Positions 1 to 9,433 of a stretch of DNA of 64,000 nt are shown here, in pieces. A model generated the notes under the pieces. The model had not been told where the DNA came from, did not search any database, and saw only the letters and a program-made list of their open reading frames with translations. The translations under genes were made by a program, and so were the position numbers. Origin of the DNA: Nocardia sp. NBC_00403 (GTDB lineage Bacteria; Actinomycetota; Actinomycetes; Mycobacteriales; Mycobacteriaceae); contig NZ_CP107939.1 of assembly GCF_036046055.1 (NCBI RefSeq), positions 7,192,001 through 7,256,000 of the forward strand, given 5' to 3'. The first letter of the stretch is position 1; the number at the start of each line of letters is the position of its first letter.

Positions 1-646
1 ATTTGTTGCGGACCCACAGCCAGGTCACGGCAAGCATGATGACCAGCGCTGGTTTGCCGAGAACGAGAGCAATGGTGCCGGGAATGGCGGCTTTGTCGGC
101 CAGGTAGAGCGGCAACACCACCAGCACAGGCGCCGCCCAGAATACGAACCAGGCCAACGTGATTCGCTGATGTAGTCGCAGCCGCGTGGCCGGATCGGCG
201 GGCTCGGCCGGTTCGAGCCGGATCCGGCGGCGGACGGTGTAACTCAGCGGCTTGCCGGTGAGCAGGGTCGCACCGAACAGCGCAATCATCACCACGCACA
301 GCGCGACTTCGGGGAGGTAGAAGTCGCGTCCCTGGTCCGTGATGTCGACGAACAGCGAGAACACCAGGACGACCAGCACCGACACTGCGACGACACGCAC
401 CGAATCGCCTTGGACGAGCCGGACGGCAGCCAAGGCGACGGCGATCAGAATAGCAACGAAAACGCCGGCCTCGGCACCGGCGACGGAATAACCGAGAAGA
501 AACCCGATGGCGGGCGCCGCACCGTCGAGGATGTGCCGGTGGCCACGCATCGCGCGGAAACTATCCCATATATCGGCGTCGACGCCGCGATGTTTCTCCA
601 GATCACGAGATTCTTCTGCGGTGCGATGCCGATCGTCGGTGTTCAC
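1..646 (-). CDS. DUF3159-type integral membrane protein (3' end outside window)
   Basis: Reading leftward from a GTG at 646, the frame is open to the window edge and encodes about 215 residues so far. A short charged N-terminus is followed by hydrophobic segments at roughly residues 45-75, 80-100, 115-135 and 165-205, with a glycine-containing segment (DGAAPAIGFLLGY) that recalls the DUF3159 family of actinobacterial membrane proteins. The function is unknown. The GTG overlaps a short out-of-frame ATG frame that stops at once, so GTG 646 is the best start. The family call rests on memory of motif style and is moderate; that it is a membrane protein gene is clear. Confidence 0.65.
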   Translation of the reverse strand, partial: MNTDDRHRTAEESRDLEKHRGVDADIWDSFRAMRGHRHILDGAAPAIGFLLGYSVAGAEAGVFVAILIAVALAAVRLVQGDSVRVVAVSVLVVLVFSLFVDITDQGRDFYLPEVALCVVMIALFGATLLTGKPLSYTVRRRIRLEPAEPADPATRLRLHQRITLAWFVFWAAPVLVVLPLYLADKAAIPGTIALVLGKPALVIMLAVTWLWVRNK

Positions 647-776
647 GGGCGCCACTCCATCTCTGGTCGGGTTTCGTGCCGTAAGCAAACAATCCGCAAC
701 GTCAGCGTAACCGCCACCAGGATGACCGTCCACGAACCTCGCTGCGCGCCAGCGAACCCGGGACGGCTCGATTGCC

Positions 777-1508
777 TCAGACGGGCACGGCGTCCTGGAA
801 GGTCATGGCGAGGTGATCGACGACAGAGGTCATGAGCGCACGCTTGGGCAATCCCAACGAGCTCAGCTCGGCCGCCCAGGCATGGTCGCCGAGGGCGAGG
901 TCGGCCCCGCCGGCGCGGGCGCGCATGCCGGAAGGCTCCATATGCCACGGCGTGCAGCGCGTGACGCCGTCGATGTGCGAGTAGGCGTCGAACGACGATG
1001 CGGTGTTGCGCCACGAAGGCAGCGCGATGCCAGGACGGACCGCAAGGTCGACGATGAGCTTGCCGCCCTGGTGCAACACACCGCGGCGCGAACCGCCGTC
1101 GCGATGCACGGTGAAGTCGGCGAGTTCCTTGGGGAATCCCCAGATGCCGCGACCCGCCGCGAGGGCGAATTCGCCGTCGACGGGGAGCCGGTGGATGAAG
1201 ACACCGGCGCCACCGGTCAGCATGGCACGCAGGTCACCGAAGCGCGCGGCGGTGGTGGGGCGGTGGTGGCGGACCATGAAAGAGACGCCGAATTCGTTGT
1301 AGGGGCCGAGATCACCGTCGAGATAGTCGACGAAGACGAGCGTGCAGACGGCACGGCCACCGGGCAGGCGCAGGATGTCCATACCCGAGTAGTCGATGAG
1401 CCGCTGCGCGGCGTCGGCGGGCACCGTATAGGTGGCCATGAAGGTGCGCGCGAGCCGGATCCGCACCGGCATGTGGATGTCCTTGCCAAGAATGGTGTGG
1501 GTGGTCAT
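777..1508 (-). CDS. Acetoacetate decarboxylase family protein
   Basis: Encodes 243 residues from ATG 1508; a longer frame to 1550 exists but adds only an arginine-rich stretch. The central segment GRGIWGFPKELADF matches the conserved core of the acetoacetate decarboxylase superfamily, and flanking sequence (VCTLVFVDYLDGDLGPYNEF) fits the fold's beta barrel. Members decarboxylate beta-keto acids or act as hydratase-aldolases, using a Schiff-base lysine; the lysine in GFPKE is in the conserved block but I cannot assign it as catalytic. It stands alone, downstream of xerC on the same strand with a 197-bp gap, so its substrate cannot be told from context. Confidence 0.75.
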   Translation of the reverse strand: MTTHTILGKDIHMPVRIRLARTFMATYTVPADAAQRLIDYSGMDILRLPGGRAVCTLVFVDYLDGDLGPYNEFGVSFMVRHHRPTTAARFGDLRAMLTGGAGVFIHRLPVDGEFALAAGRGIWGFPKELADFTVHRDGGSRRGVLHQGGKLIVDLAVRPGIALPSWRNTASSFDAYSHIDGVTRCTPWHMEPSGMRARAGGADLALGDHAWAAELSSLGLPKRALMTSVVDHLAMTFQDAVPV

Positions 1509-1705
1509 CGCCGCGCCCGCCTGCGCGCGACGATACGGCCTCCCTGACATGGGGCGACCGGCTGCTGATCACCCGATGGTGCGGCGTCCACGAACCCTCC
1601 ACGACTAGAACTCGTGTCAGAATAGCGGCATTGAAACGCGACAACATGGCTTCCGCATATAAGAACACGTTTCAGAAATGATCACCGCTCATGGGGTGCG
1701 GCCGC

Positions 1706-2626
1706 CTATGCCCGCGGATGAGCTTGGTCGTGCACCTTCTTCAGCCGCTCGATGGAAACGTGCGTGTACAGCTGGGTCGTGGCCATGCTGGCGTGGCCGA
1801 GCAGTTCCTGCACCACCCGCAGGTCGGCGCCGCCCTCCAGCAGATGCGTGGCAGCCGAATGACGCAACCCGTGCGGACCCATGTCGGGCGCGCCGGGTAT
1901 CGCCGAAACCACCTCGTGCACAACAGTTCTGGCCTGGCGCTGATCGAGGCGCTTGCCGCGACGGCCCAGCAGCAGCGCACGCCCCGAGTCCGTGGTGACC
2001 AATGCAGGCCGGCCATACCGCAGCCAATTCCCGATGGCGTCGTCGGCAGGCACACCGAATGGCACCGACCGTTCCTTGTTTCCCTTGCCCAGCACTCGAA
2101 CCAGATGTCGCTCCCGATCGACGTCGTCGATGTCGAGCCCGCACAGCTCGCTCACTCGAATCCCGGTCGAGTACAACAGCTCCACGATCAGCCGATCGCG
2201 CAGCGCCATGGGATCACGTTGCACCGCACCGGATTCCGCCGCATCCATCGCCGCGACGGCCTGCTGGGCGCCGAGCACCGCAGGCAGCACCCGATGCGCC
2301 TTCGGCGACCCCAGCCGCAACCCCGGATCGGTTTCCAACCGGCCGGTGCCGGTCAGCCAGGCGGTGAAGGTCCGAGCCGACGATGCACGCCGCGCCATCG
2401 TCGTGCGCGCGACGCCCGCACTCGCCTGTTGCGCGAGCCAGGATCGCAGCAACGCCAGATCCAGTTCGCGAACCGCGGAATCGGCCGACCGTTCGTACAG
2501 ATGCGCCAACAGCGACCGCGCATCACCCAGATAAGCACGCTCGGTATGCGCCGACCGGTTCCGCCCGAGCCGCAGGTGCCGCCCGAACTCCCCCAGCAAC
2601 GCCTCGAGATCCTCCGGCAACTCCAT
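1706..2626 (-). CDS. xerC: Tyrosine recombinase XerC
   Basis: 306 residues from ATG 2626, the usual XerC length; the frame is open to 2764 but the extra 46 residues are not family-like. XerC with XerD resolves chromosome dimers at dif near the terminus during division. The SAM-like N-terminal core-binding part ([19 protein letters not shown]) is followed by the catalytic domain with all signature residues visible: Arg in [12 protein letters not shown], Lys in [21 protein letters not shown], and the His/Tyr pair in [15 protein letters not shown]. It lies at the end of the dprA-comM gene cluster, as in mycobacteria, but separated from dprA by about 515 bp. Confidence 0.95.
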   Translation of the reverse strand: MELPEDLEALLGEFGRHLRLGRNRSAHTERAYLGDARSLLAHLYERSADSAVRELDLALLRSWLAQQASAGVARTTMARRASSARTFTAWLTGTGRLETDPGLRLGSPKAHRVLPAVLGAQQAVAAMDAAESGAVQRDPMALRDRLIVELLYSTGIRVSELCGLDIDDVDRERHLVRVLGKGNKERSVPFGVPADDAIGNWLRYGRPALVTTDSGRALLLGRRGKRLDQRQARTVVHEVVSAIPGAPDMGPHGLRHSAATHLLEGGADLRVVQELLGHASMATTQLYTHVSIERLKKVHDQAHPRA

Positions 2627-3141
2627 CCACCCACCGTCGCCCGCATCAGCCCACTTGGCAAGCCAGCGCGCCGACCCGCACCCGATCGCCATCTCCTCGA
2701 GTGACCGAACCCACGCCCGTCCAACTACATCCACCCACCGAGCGGGTCCCCACGGACCCCGCACAGCTCACTGCTCGACGAGTCGCACGTGGTGGCGACG
2801 CCTACTCGGCATTTGCCTGAGCCATATGCCGCGCGCCAACTTTTGGCTCAGCGTTGGCTACTTGCCGACAAGTGAGTGCACCGCCGGGCCGGTTGTGGGG
2901 CAAGACTTGGAGGGAGCTGCCGGCTGTGCGGGCGCAGACACGGGCCGCCGAGCGATTCTGCTCCCAAGCCAGTCAGCGGTACGCGACATGGCAGGCACGA
3001 ACACGAGCCGCTGAGCCATTCCTTCGATTCCCTCCCACACCGGTCAGCGGGTGTGCGACATCGCTCGCGCCGACGCCATGTCCGGTCGATCGAACCGCTG
3101 ATCGAGCACCTCGACCAGCGGCTCACGAAGTGAGCGAGCTC
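2627..3141. other. 515-bp gap between dprA and xerC, no convincing gene
   Basis: No frame here has family-like sequence or a strong ribosome site. A GTG-led frame at about 2789-2874 (+) ends in a plausible alpha helix (ARQLLAQRWLLADK) but is only about 28 codons. In Mycobacterium tuberculosis an unrelated gene sits at this place, so this may be a gene remnant. Confidence 0.4.
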
Positions 3142-4635
3142 TCAAGATTTCGGTGTCCTTTCTATTCGGTACCAACCGTTTTCATCCATGCCGACCAGCC
3201 CCGACAGCTCGAGTGCTGGTAGGACGGCGCGGACGATGGCCAGTGTCAGACCGGATCGGTCGGCAAGATCTCGGGGTAGTCGGGAACCGATCTTCGGTAG
3301 GGCGGCGAAGACCGCGGATTCGTCGCCGGACAGGCGATCTCCCGGATCGGGTCTCTGATCGGTCGACAGCGATAGTCGCAGCGGGCCTGCCTCATCGATC
3401 ACCTCCTCCGAGCAGGTGACGAGCACCGCCTCTCCTTCTCGGATCATCCGGTGGCAGCCGATCGAGGACGCGGAGGTGATCGGGCCGGGGACCGCCAACG
3501 CCGGGCGGCCGAGGCGGCGCGCCCATTTCGCGGTATTGCGAGAGCCGCTGCGCAGACCCGCTTCCACCACGAGAACGCCGTCGGCCAATGCCGCGATCAG
3601 ACGATTGCGAGCCAGGAACTGGTGCTTGTGCGCGACCGTGCCGGGTGGATATTCGCTGACGACCAGTCCGCACTCGGCGATCTCCGCGAGCAGTCGGGCG
3701 TGCTGAGCCGGGTACGGCCGGTCGACGCCACAGGCGAGAACCGCGATAGTCGGACCGCCGACGGCCAGCGCTGCCCGGTGCGCCATACCGTCGATCCCGA
3801 ACGCCGCACCCGACACGATCGTCCACCCCTGTGCCGCAAGATCGCCGACGATCTCCCCGGTGACACGATCACCGTAGCCACTGCTGCATCGAGCACCGAC
3901 CAGTGCCAGCGCCCGCTCACTCGACTCCAACAGCGAGCGCGGCCCCCGCACCCACAACGCCAGCGGCACCGCACCATCCCGGTCGCGCCCCGGGTCGAGC
4001 TGACTCAGCCCCAACATCCGCCAGGCGGGCCACTCCGGATCATCAGGTGTCACCAACCGCCCACCGATCCGACACATCAGATCCAAATCCTTTGCGGCAC
4101 TGTCAATTCCACGCCGCTGCTCGGTCGGCGCCCGTAACGACTCCGGTAGCGCGCACCCCCGCACAGCATGCGCCGCCTCGACCACCCCTACGGACTCGAT
4201 CAACGCCGACAGTGCCGCACAAGGCCCCTGGACAACCCGAGACAAATAGGCCCACGCCAACCTTCGCTCCTCGACCTCATCTGCCCCGCCGCCGGCGCCC
4301 CCGACTACAGCCACCGACGCGCTCCCACCCACACCCATGTCCGCAGGCCCCGAATACTGCCGCCCAGGCCCGGTTTCCATGTCCTGCATCGACGTACGCC
4401 CACCCACCCTCAGCTTTGCAGCGAACGCATCACCTCGTCCACCAACCAGTACAGACGGCACCGCCGCCGCGCTCTGCTCCCCCACCACACCACCGCTTGA
4501 ATCCACAGGCACAGAGGCGGACCCCGCACCCTCCACTACCGTCTCATCGCCACCCACAGCCAACGGGCCGGATGTAGGAGTCTCGCCTCTGCCACCGCGC
4601 ACACCTGGCGGCTCGCCGGCCATCACCGCGCTCAT
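3142..4635 (-). CDS. dprA: DNA-processing protein DprA with unusual N-terminal extension
   Basis: 497 residues if started at ATG 4635, whose ATGA overlaps the comM stop. DprA loads RecA on incoming single-stranded DNA. The Rossmann domain is clear: LVGARCSSGYGDRVTGEI, IVSGAAFGIDGMAH, GVDRPYPAQH, SEYPPGTVAHKHQFLARNRLIAALAD, then a C-terminal winged-helix (DRSGLTLAIVRAVLPALELSGLV). Family members are about 290-390 residues; here about 121 residues of Gly/Ala/Val-rich, low-complexity sequence precede the first family-like helix (ERRLAWAYLSRVV). Starts at internal ATGs (for example 4338) would trim this. Overlap with comM supports an operon and the long form, but the true start is open. Confidence 0.9.
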   Translation of the reverse strand: MSAVMAGEPPGVRGGRGETPTSGPLAVGGDETVVEGAGSASVPVDSSGGVVGEQSAAAVPSVLVGGRGDAFAAKLRVGGRTSMQDMETGPGRQYSGPADMGVGGSASVAVVGGAGGGADEVEERRLAWAYLSRVVQGPCAALSALIESVGVVEAAHAVRGCALPESLRAPTEQRRGIDSAAKDLDLMCRIGGRLVTPDDPEWPAWRMLGLSQLDPGRDRDGAVPLALWVRGPRSLLESSERALALVGARCSSGYGDRVTGEIVGDLAAQGWTIVSGAAFGIDGMAHRAALAVGGPTIAVLACGVDRPYPAQHARLLAEIAECGLVVSEYPPGTVAHKHQFLARNRLIAALADGVLVVEAGLRSGSRNTAKWARRLGRPALAVPGPITSASSIGCHRMIREGEAVLVTCSEEVIDEAGPLRLSLSTDQRPDPGDRLSGDESAVFAALPKIGSRLPRDLADRSGLTLAIVRAVLPALELSGLVGMDENGWYRIERTPKS

Positions 4636-6140
4636 TGTGCGCCGCGCTGGCGAAAGTTCAATGCGGCCATGACGTCTCGAGCGGTGGGCTGGTCGGCGCC
4701 GCGTAGGTCGCTGATGGTCCACGCGACTCGGATGGCGCGATCCGCACCGCGGGCGGACAGTCGGCCGAGACGGAGGGCGGCTTCTACCGGGGCCACCGCC
4801 TCGCGTGGGAGGCGGAATTGTTGGCGCAGTACATGTCCGGGGACTTCGGCATTGGTGCCCCAGCCGTATTCGCGCCATCGTTGCACAGCCACTCCGCGGG
4901 CTGCGGCCACGCGGTCACGGACGGTTGCACTGCTTTCGGCGGCCTCGGTGCTGAAGCCTGCCCCGACGTGGCCGTGCATCTGCACCCAGATGTCGATGCG
5001 GTCCATCAGCGGACCGGAGAGTTTGCCGAGGTATCTGCGGCGTGCGAGGGGAGCACAGATGCAGTCGATATCGCGGGCCGGCGCGCATGGGCACGGGTTC
5101 GCCGCCAGGATGAGCTGGAAGCGGGCCGGATAACGGGCGACGCCGTCGCGGCGGGCGATGCGCACTTCGCCTTCCTCCAGCGGAGTTCGCATCGCTTCGA
5201 GCACTTTCGTGCCGATCTCGGCGCATTCGTCGAGGAACAACACGCCGCGATGGGCGCGACTCACCGCTCCGGGCCGGGCCGAGCCCGAGCCGCCACCGAT
5301 CATCGCGGCCGCCGAGGTGGAGTGGTGTGGTGCGACGAAGGGTGGCATCGTGATCAGCGGCTGGTCGCAGGACAGCGCGCCCGCCACCGAGTGGATGGCC
5401 GTCACCTCGAGTGCCTCGGATTCCGACAGCGGCGGCAGCAGGCTCGGAAGGCGTTGCGCCAGCATTGTTTTACCGATGCCAGGTGGACCGGTCAGCAGGA
5501 GGTGGTGGCCACCGGCCGCGGCCACCTCCAATGCCCACCTGGCTTCCTCCTGGCCGACGACCTCGCTCAGGTCGCCACCGGAACGAACGACGTCGGGCAG
5601 CGCACCATCGGGCTCGGCCAGCACCCCTTCACCGCGCAGCCACGCGACCAGGATGCGCAGGCTGGCTGCTCCGTACACCGTGATCCCATCCACCAAACCT
5701 GCCTCGGCCATGGCAGATTCGGGCACGATTACCGTCTGCCGGCCCGCGTTGCGTGCGGCGATCACCGCAGGCAGGATGCCGCGCACCCGTCGAACCCGAC
5801 CGTCGAGCGCGAGTTCGCCGAGCAGTACGGTCTTCGCGAGCCGGCCCGACGGGATCACACCTGCCGCATCCAAAACGGCTGTGGCCAAAGCCATGTCGTA
5901 CACACTGCCGACCTTCGGCAGGGTCGCGGGTGACAACGCCAGGATGACTCGGCCGTCGGGCCACTTCTCCCCCGAGTTGGCCACCGCGGAGCGCACCCGG
6001 TCGCGGGATTCCTGCAGTGCGGTGTCCGGCAGCCCGACCAGATGCACCGAGGGCAGCCCCTGCCCGATATCCGCCTCGATCTCGACCAGCAGGCCGTCCA
6101 CTCCGGTAACGGCAACAGAATGCGCTCTCCCCAGGGCCAT
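4632..6140 (-). CDS. comM: Mg-chelatase-like AAA ATPase, ComM/YifB family
   Basis: 502 residues from ATG 6140, matching the ComM family length. ComM is a hexameric helicase that promotes branch migration during natural transformation in Gram-negatives; in actinobacteria the role is less known. N-terminal Lon-like domain (ALGRAHSVAVTGVDGLLVEI, LVGLPDTALQESRDRVRSA), Walker A in LLTGPPGIGKTMLAQRLPSLL, Walker B in GVLFLDECAEI, and the FQLILAANPCPCAP block with paired cysteines are all present. Its ATG overlaps the yraN stop (ATGA) and its TGA overlaps the dprA ATG, so yraN-comM-dprA are translationally coupled. Confidence 0.93.
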   Translation of the reverse strand: MALGRAHSVAVTGVDGLLVEIEADIGQGLPSVHLVGLPDTALQESRDRVRSAVANSGEKWPDGRVILALSPATLPKVGSVYDMALATAVLDAAGVIPSGRLAKTVLLGELALDGRVRRVRGILPAVIAARNAGRQTVIVPESAMAEAGLVDGITVYGAASLRILVAWLRGEGVLAEPDGALPDVVRSGGDLSEVVGQEEARWALEVAAAGGHHLLLTGPPGIGKTMLAQRLPSLLPPLSESEALEVTAIHSVAGALSCDQPLITMPPFVAPHHSTSAAAMIGGGSGSARPGAVSRAHRGVLFLDECAEIGTKVLEAMRTPLEEGEVRIARRDGVARYPARFQLILAANPCPCAPARDIDCICAPLARRRYLGKLSGPLMDRIDIWVQMHGHVGAGFSTEAAESSATVRDRVAAARGVAVQRWREYGWGTNAEVPGHVLRQQFRLPREAVAPVEAALRLGRLSARGADRAIRVAWTISDLRGADQPTARDVMAALNFRQRGAQ

Positions 6141-6496
6141 CAGAAGGCCGCCTTCAGATGGTCGATGACGGGGCCGTGCTCGCGAGTGACCAGGACCGAC
6201 ACGACATCGAACCGAATGTGCCGCCACGGGCCGTCTTGTTCGGCGAGCCACATCAGGGCCAGCCGCCGGATCCGCTGTCGTTTGGTGAAGGTGACCGCTT
6301 CCGCGGGTGCGCCGAACTGCAGTCCGGATCGGGTCTTCACTTCGATGAAGGCGGTGATGCGAGCGTCCTGGGCGATCAGATCGAGTTCGCCGTACCTGCA
6401 TCGCCAGTTCCTGCCGACGATATCCATTCCGGCGGCTTGCAGGAACCGTGCCGCCAGTTCTTCCCCGTGCGCGCCGAGCGCCTGTTTGTCAGTCAC
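6140..6496 (-). CDS. YraN family (UPF0102) nuclease-fold protein
   Basis: 118 residues from GTG 6496. The fold is of the restriction-endonuclease type: GEELAARFLQ, NWRCRYGELDLIAQD and AFIEVKTRSG give the E...D...ExK metal-binding pattern. The biological role of YraN is not established; it travels with comM and dprA and is assumed to act on nucleic acid. An upstream in-frame ATG at 6550 would add 18 residues of arginine- and glycine-rich sequence, which is less likely. Stop overlaps the comM start. Confidence 0.9.
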   Translation of the reverse strand: MTDKQALGAHGEELAARFLQAAGMDIVGRNWRCRYGELDLIAQDARITAFIEVKTRSGLQFGAPAEAVTFTKRQRIRRLALMWLAEQDGPWRHIRFDVVSVLVTREHGPVIDHLKAAF

Positions 6497-6632
6497 CGAG
6501 CCAGCGTGCACCGAGCCGTCCCCGGCTCCGCTGCGCCGACCTGCGCGCACTGCGTCCCTGTTGATAGCCGCTCGGCTGTGGACAACCCTGCGCGATATCG
6601 GCTGGTCCGCCCCGGACGGTCAGTGCACCGTG

Positions 6633-6938
6633 CTACTCGGGCAGGCGCAGGTCCGGCTTCTCCAACTCTTCGATATTGACGTCCTTGAAGGTGATCACTC
6701 GAACGTGCTTCACGAAGCGGGCGGGGCGGTACATGTCCCAGACCCACGCGTCGCTCATACGCACCTCGAAATACACCTCGCCGTCGGCGTTCTGCGGCCG
6801 CAGCTCGACGGAATTGGCCAGGTAGAAGCGGCGCTCGGTCTCCACCACGTACGAGAACTGACCGACGATGTCCTTGTACTCGCGATATAGCGAGAGCTCC
6901 ATCTCGGTTTCGTACTTCTCGAGGTCCTCGGCACTCAT
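6633..6938 (-). CDS. DUF2469 family protein
   Basis: 101 residues from ATG 6938, preceded by a strong AGGAGG about 10 bases upstream. The sequence SAEDLEKYETEMELSLYREYKDIV is typical of the DUF2469 family, which is nearly universal in actinobacteria and always next to rnhB. It is small, soluble, acidic at the N-terminus and of unknown function. It follows rnhB by 43 bp on the same strand, which supports co-transcription. Confidence 0.92.
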   Translation of the reverse strand: MSAEDLEKYETEMELSLYREYKDIVGQFSYVVETERRFYLANSVELRPQNADGEVYFEVRMSDAWVWDMYRPARFVKHVRVITFKDVNIEELEKPDLRLPE

Positions 6939-6981
6939 CGGGTGGGACGTCCTCCTTCTCGCCGCACTGCGTGTGCTGACA

Positions 6982-7770
6982 TCATCGCGCATGGGCAGCG
7001 TCGGTAGCCACTCGGCTATCCCCACCCAAGACCTGAAGACCTTCGGAAGCCATGTCGTCGCTGCCCGCAGCGAGCACCGCATCGGCGTAGGTAGACGCGC
7101 TGACGGCGGGGCGAAGGCCGGCGGCCTCGCGCACATTGCGCCACGACCGCCGGTGCTCGTTGCTCGGTCCGAGCCGCTCGAGCGCGGCCGTGTGCTCGGG
7201 CGTGTTGTAACCCTTGTGCGCAGCAAAACCGTACCCGGGCAGCCGCGCGTCCAGTTCGATCATCATTCGGTCCCTGGTGACTTTGGCCAGGATGCTGGCC
7301 GCCGCGATGCAGGCCGCGGCGGCATCGCCGCCGATCACCGGAAGTGACGGCACCGGAATGCCCGGCACCCGGAATCCATCGGTGAGCACGTATCCGGGCG
7401 CCTGCCCGAGCCCCGCGACGGCCCGGCGCATGCCCTCGATATTGGCGACGTGGATGCCGATCGAATCGATCTCCCAGGCCGGGATCACGACGACCTTCCA
7501 CGCCAGCGCCAGCCGGGTGATCACCGGATAGAGCTCCTCGCGCACCGACTCGGTGAGCTTCTTGGAATCGTCGAGCCCGGCCAGCTTGTCGTACGCCTTG
7601 GGCGCGAGCAGGCACGCGGCGACCACCAGCGGTCCCGCGCACGGCCCACGGCCCGCCTCGTCGACGCCGGCGACCGGACCTAGTCCGCTGCGGATCAGCG
7701 CCGCCTCGAGCGTGCGCAATCCGCCTGACCTACGCATCACCACACGCGGTGGCCACCCACTGCTCTGCAT
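6982..7770 (-). CDS. rnhB: Ribonuclease HII
   Basis: Removes RNA from RNA:DNA hybrids and misincorporated ribonucleotides. The catalytic core is complete: [18 protein letters not shown] supplies the first Asp-Glu pair, [14 protein letters not shown] the substrate loop, [21 protein letters not shown] the later Asp. About 262 residues from ATG 7770; ATG 7737 is a reasonable alternative closer to the conserved [15 protein letters not shown]. The C-terminal 35-40 residues beyond the conserved core are family-variable. It sits between lepB and the DUF2469 gene in the standard actinobacterial order. Confidence 0.93.
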   Translation of the reverse strand: MQSSGWPPRVVMRRSGGLRTLEAALIRSGLGPVAGVDEAGRGPCAGPLVVAACLLAPKAYDKLAGLDDSKKLTESVREELYPVITRLALAWKVVVIPAWEIDSIGIHVANIEGMRRAVAGLGQAPGYVLTDGFRVPGIPVPSLPVIGGDAAAACIAAASILAKVTRDRMMIELDARLPGYGFAAHKGYNTPEHTAALERLGPSNEHRRSWRNVREAAGLRPAVSASTYADAVLAAGSDDMASEGLQVLGGDSRVATDAAHAR

Positions 7771-7833
7771 CGTCACCTGGCTGCCAGTCACTCGACCTTG
7801 CCCCACCGTCCGATTATCCCGCAGCCGCGCCGA

Positions 7834-8622
7834 TCACTTCGTTCGAGGATCCTCGGCCCGCACCGGCCCGATCCGGCCAGGCGGCCAGATCTTGAACACC
7901 GCTTTGCCGCGGACGTTGTCCACCGGGACGGTGCCGTGGAGCTCGTCAGCGAGGTGGTACCGCGAATCCGCAGAGTGGTCACGATTGTCCCCCATCACCC
8001 AAAAATTGCCGTCGGGCACCTGCACCGGATTGAACTCTCGCGCCCCTTTGCCGGTACCGAACCGCAGACCAGGAACATACGGAAAGTCATACTTGGCGTA
8101 AGGCTCATCGAGCGGCTTGCCGTCCACCAGGATGCGCCCCTGCGCATCACAGCACTGCACGGTCTGACCGCCGACCGCAATCACCCGCTTCACCAGATCG
8201 TTCTCATCCGGCGGCACCAACCCGAAGAACGAGAAGAAGTTCTGCACGCCACGCACGACGGCATTGCCCGAGCGTATCGACTGGTACCGGTCGTTCCACG
8301 ACGGCGGACCGACGAACACCACGACTTCGCCTGGCGTCGGATCGCCCCAGTAGTAACTCAGCTTCTCCACGTAGATGCGGTCGCCGGTGCAACCGCTACA
8401 ACCGTGCAGCGTGGGCTCCATCGACTCCGACGGGATCACATACGGGCGTCCGACGAAACTGACCGTCAGAGCAGCGATCACCGCGGCGATCGTGATGAGG
8501 ATCGGCAGTTCCTGCCAGAACGGCCGCTGTTTGCGTTTTTCACCCCTCGATTTCCTACGCCCTCGCGAGGTCTCGTCATCGCCAGGCTCGGACTCCGCCA
8601 CCGACCCACCTTCGTCTGCCAC
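7834..8622 (-). CDS. lepB: Signal peptidase I (first of two copies)
   Basis: 262 residues from GTG 8622, chosen because the paralogue at 9434-10195 starts at the matching codon. Type I signal peptidase cleaves secretory leader peptides at the outer membrane face. A basic cytoplasmic tail (RKSRGEKRKQRP) and one membrane segment (ILITIAAVIAALTVSFV) precede the catalytic domain: Ser in IPSESMEPTL, Lys in NDLVKRVIAVGG, and box E GDNRDHSADSR. Nucleotides 8113-8469 are identical to 9689-10045 in the second copy, whereas the flanks differ, suggesting gene conversion. Located upstream of rnhB in the conserved order. Confidence 0.95.
   Translation of the reverse strand: MADEGGSVAESEPGDDETSRGRRKSRGEKRKQRPFWQELPILITIAAVIAALTVSFVGRPYVIPSESMEPTLHGCSGCTGDRIYVEKLSYYWGDPTPGEVVVFVGPPSWNDRYQSIRSGNAVVRGVQNFFSFFGLVPPDENDLVKRVIAVGGQTVQCCDAQGRILVDGKPLDEPYAKYDFPYVPGLRFGTGKGAREFNPVQVPDGNFWVMGDNRDHSADSRYHLADELHGTVPVDNVRGKAVFKIWPPGRIGPVRAEDPRTK
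8113..8469. repeat. 357-bp identical block, lepB copy 1
   Basis: Base-for-base identical to 9689-10045 (offset 1576). It covers the codons from the end of the membrane helix through the catalytic Ser and Lys blocks. Sequence on both sides diverges at once, also at the protein level. Confidence 0.95.
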
Positions 8623-8825
8623 GCCGAACAGATTAACCCCAAGGCTGGAAGTGTCGCTCGGGAGTGCATCTCGACACCTGCCATCTTTGTATTCGTTATC
8701 GCCATGTGAGCCGCATGAGGACCCGAAAGAACTCCGTGTGAAGCGTGCGCTCACACTTCACACGGAGGTCCACTGTCTCTGGGCGACGTCCGCTACCTCA
8801 TGCAATTAACGGCTGAAGCGCACGA

Positions 8826-9078
8826 TCAGTGCCACATCGCAATGAAATAGTATTTACCGGAAATGGTTCCATTCGTTCCATCTCCGACAGAGCAGGGATA
8901 TACAACTCCATTGATCTCTGAATCAGCCTGCTGCCTGACCGAGTCACATGCCACGAAATCTTCGTACGGCCAATCGGGTTTATTCCCGCCGGAATAGGCG
9001 GATGCCAATCCCGGCAACCCCAGGCATTAGCACCAAAGCTCCCGCAATCGCTGCGCAGCCGATGAATTTCGACAGCAT
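8826..9078 (-). pseudogene. Small secreted protein with a frameshift in its signal peptide
   Basis: From ATG 9078 (ribosome site AGAAGGGGG just upstream) the frame gives a classic signal peptide start, MLSKFIGCAAIAGALVLMPG, then runs out of frame at a GGGG run (9018-9021). Removing one G joins it to the frame ending at 8826: LPGLASA cleavage region followed by about 55 residues, starting YSGGNKPDWPYEDF, with two cysteines (ACDS, PCSV) that could form one disulfide. The intact product would be about 83 residues, mature about 55. I do not recognise the family. It is either a recent pseudogene or a sequencing error in the G-run. It lies between the two signal peptidase genes. Confidence 0.6.
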
Positions 9079-9433
9079 AGTCACCCCCTTCTCGATTCAG
9101 GTTCGGCAAATGATGCAGCCGATTCCCAACCCGCTACTTGAACTGTCAATTTATGGGAGACAGCCGAATTGCGCGTACGACGCACTGGAATCGCAACCTA
9201 GACGTCGTGAATTCTTGCGACATGATCCCGCCCCCATGACTGGCTCAGTCCGACTGTGCCAGAAGACATTTCATCATAGGTCATGACAACTGGTCAACCG
9301 ATCCGATGAGCAGCGGAGTCGAAGCCCGGCGGCTGAACTAACCCGAGAAGACAACCGACTCGTCCTGGCATGCCGAACTCCGGACCTGCCAGGACGATTC
9401 ATCACATCAGCGTGCAGTTTGCGGATCCCGAGA
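9079..9433. other. 355-bp gap between lepB copy 2 and the small secreted gene
   Basis: No gene seen. It holds the hairpin at 9360-9397 that likely ends lepB copy 2 transcription and, towards 9080-9200, presumably the promoter for the small secreted protein. The stretch is lower in GC than the surroundings, typical of regulatory sequence in this genome type. Confidence 0.5.
9360..9397 (-). terminator. Hairpin terminator downstream of lepB copy 2
   Basis: Perfect 11-bp inverted repeat, TCGTCCTGGCA (9360-9370) and TGCCAGGACGA (9387-9397), with a 16-base loop, starting about 37 bases after the lepB copy 2 stop. There is no long U run, which is common for actinobacterial terminators. Confidence 0.7.

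Noticed and set aside
2655..3014. 119-codon plus-strand frame between dprA and xerC
   Set aside because: Starts inside xerC antisense, Arg/Ser/Pro-rich, no ribosome site, no recognised motif.
4818..5933. 371-codon plus-strand frame opposite comM
   Set aside because: Shadow frame; minus strand has Walker motifs and conserved gene order.
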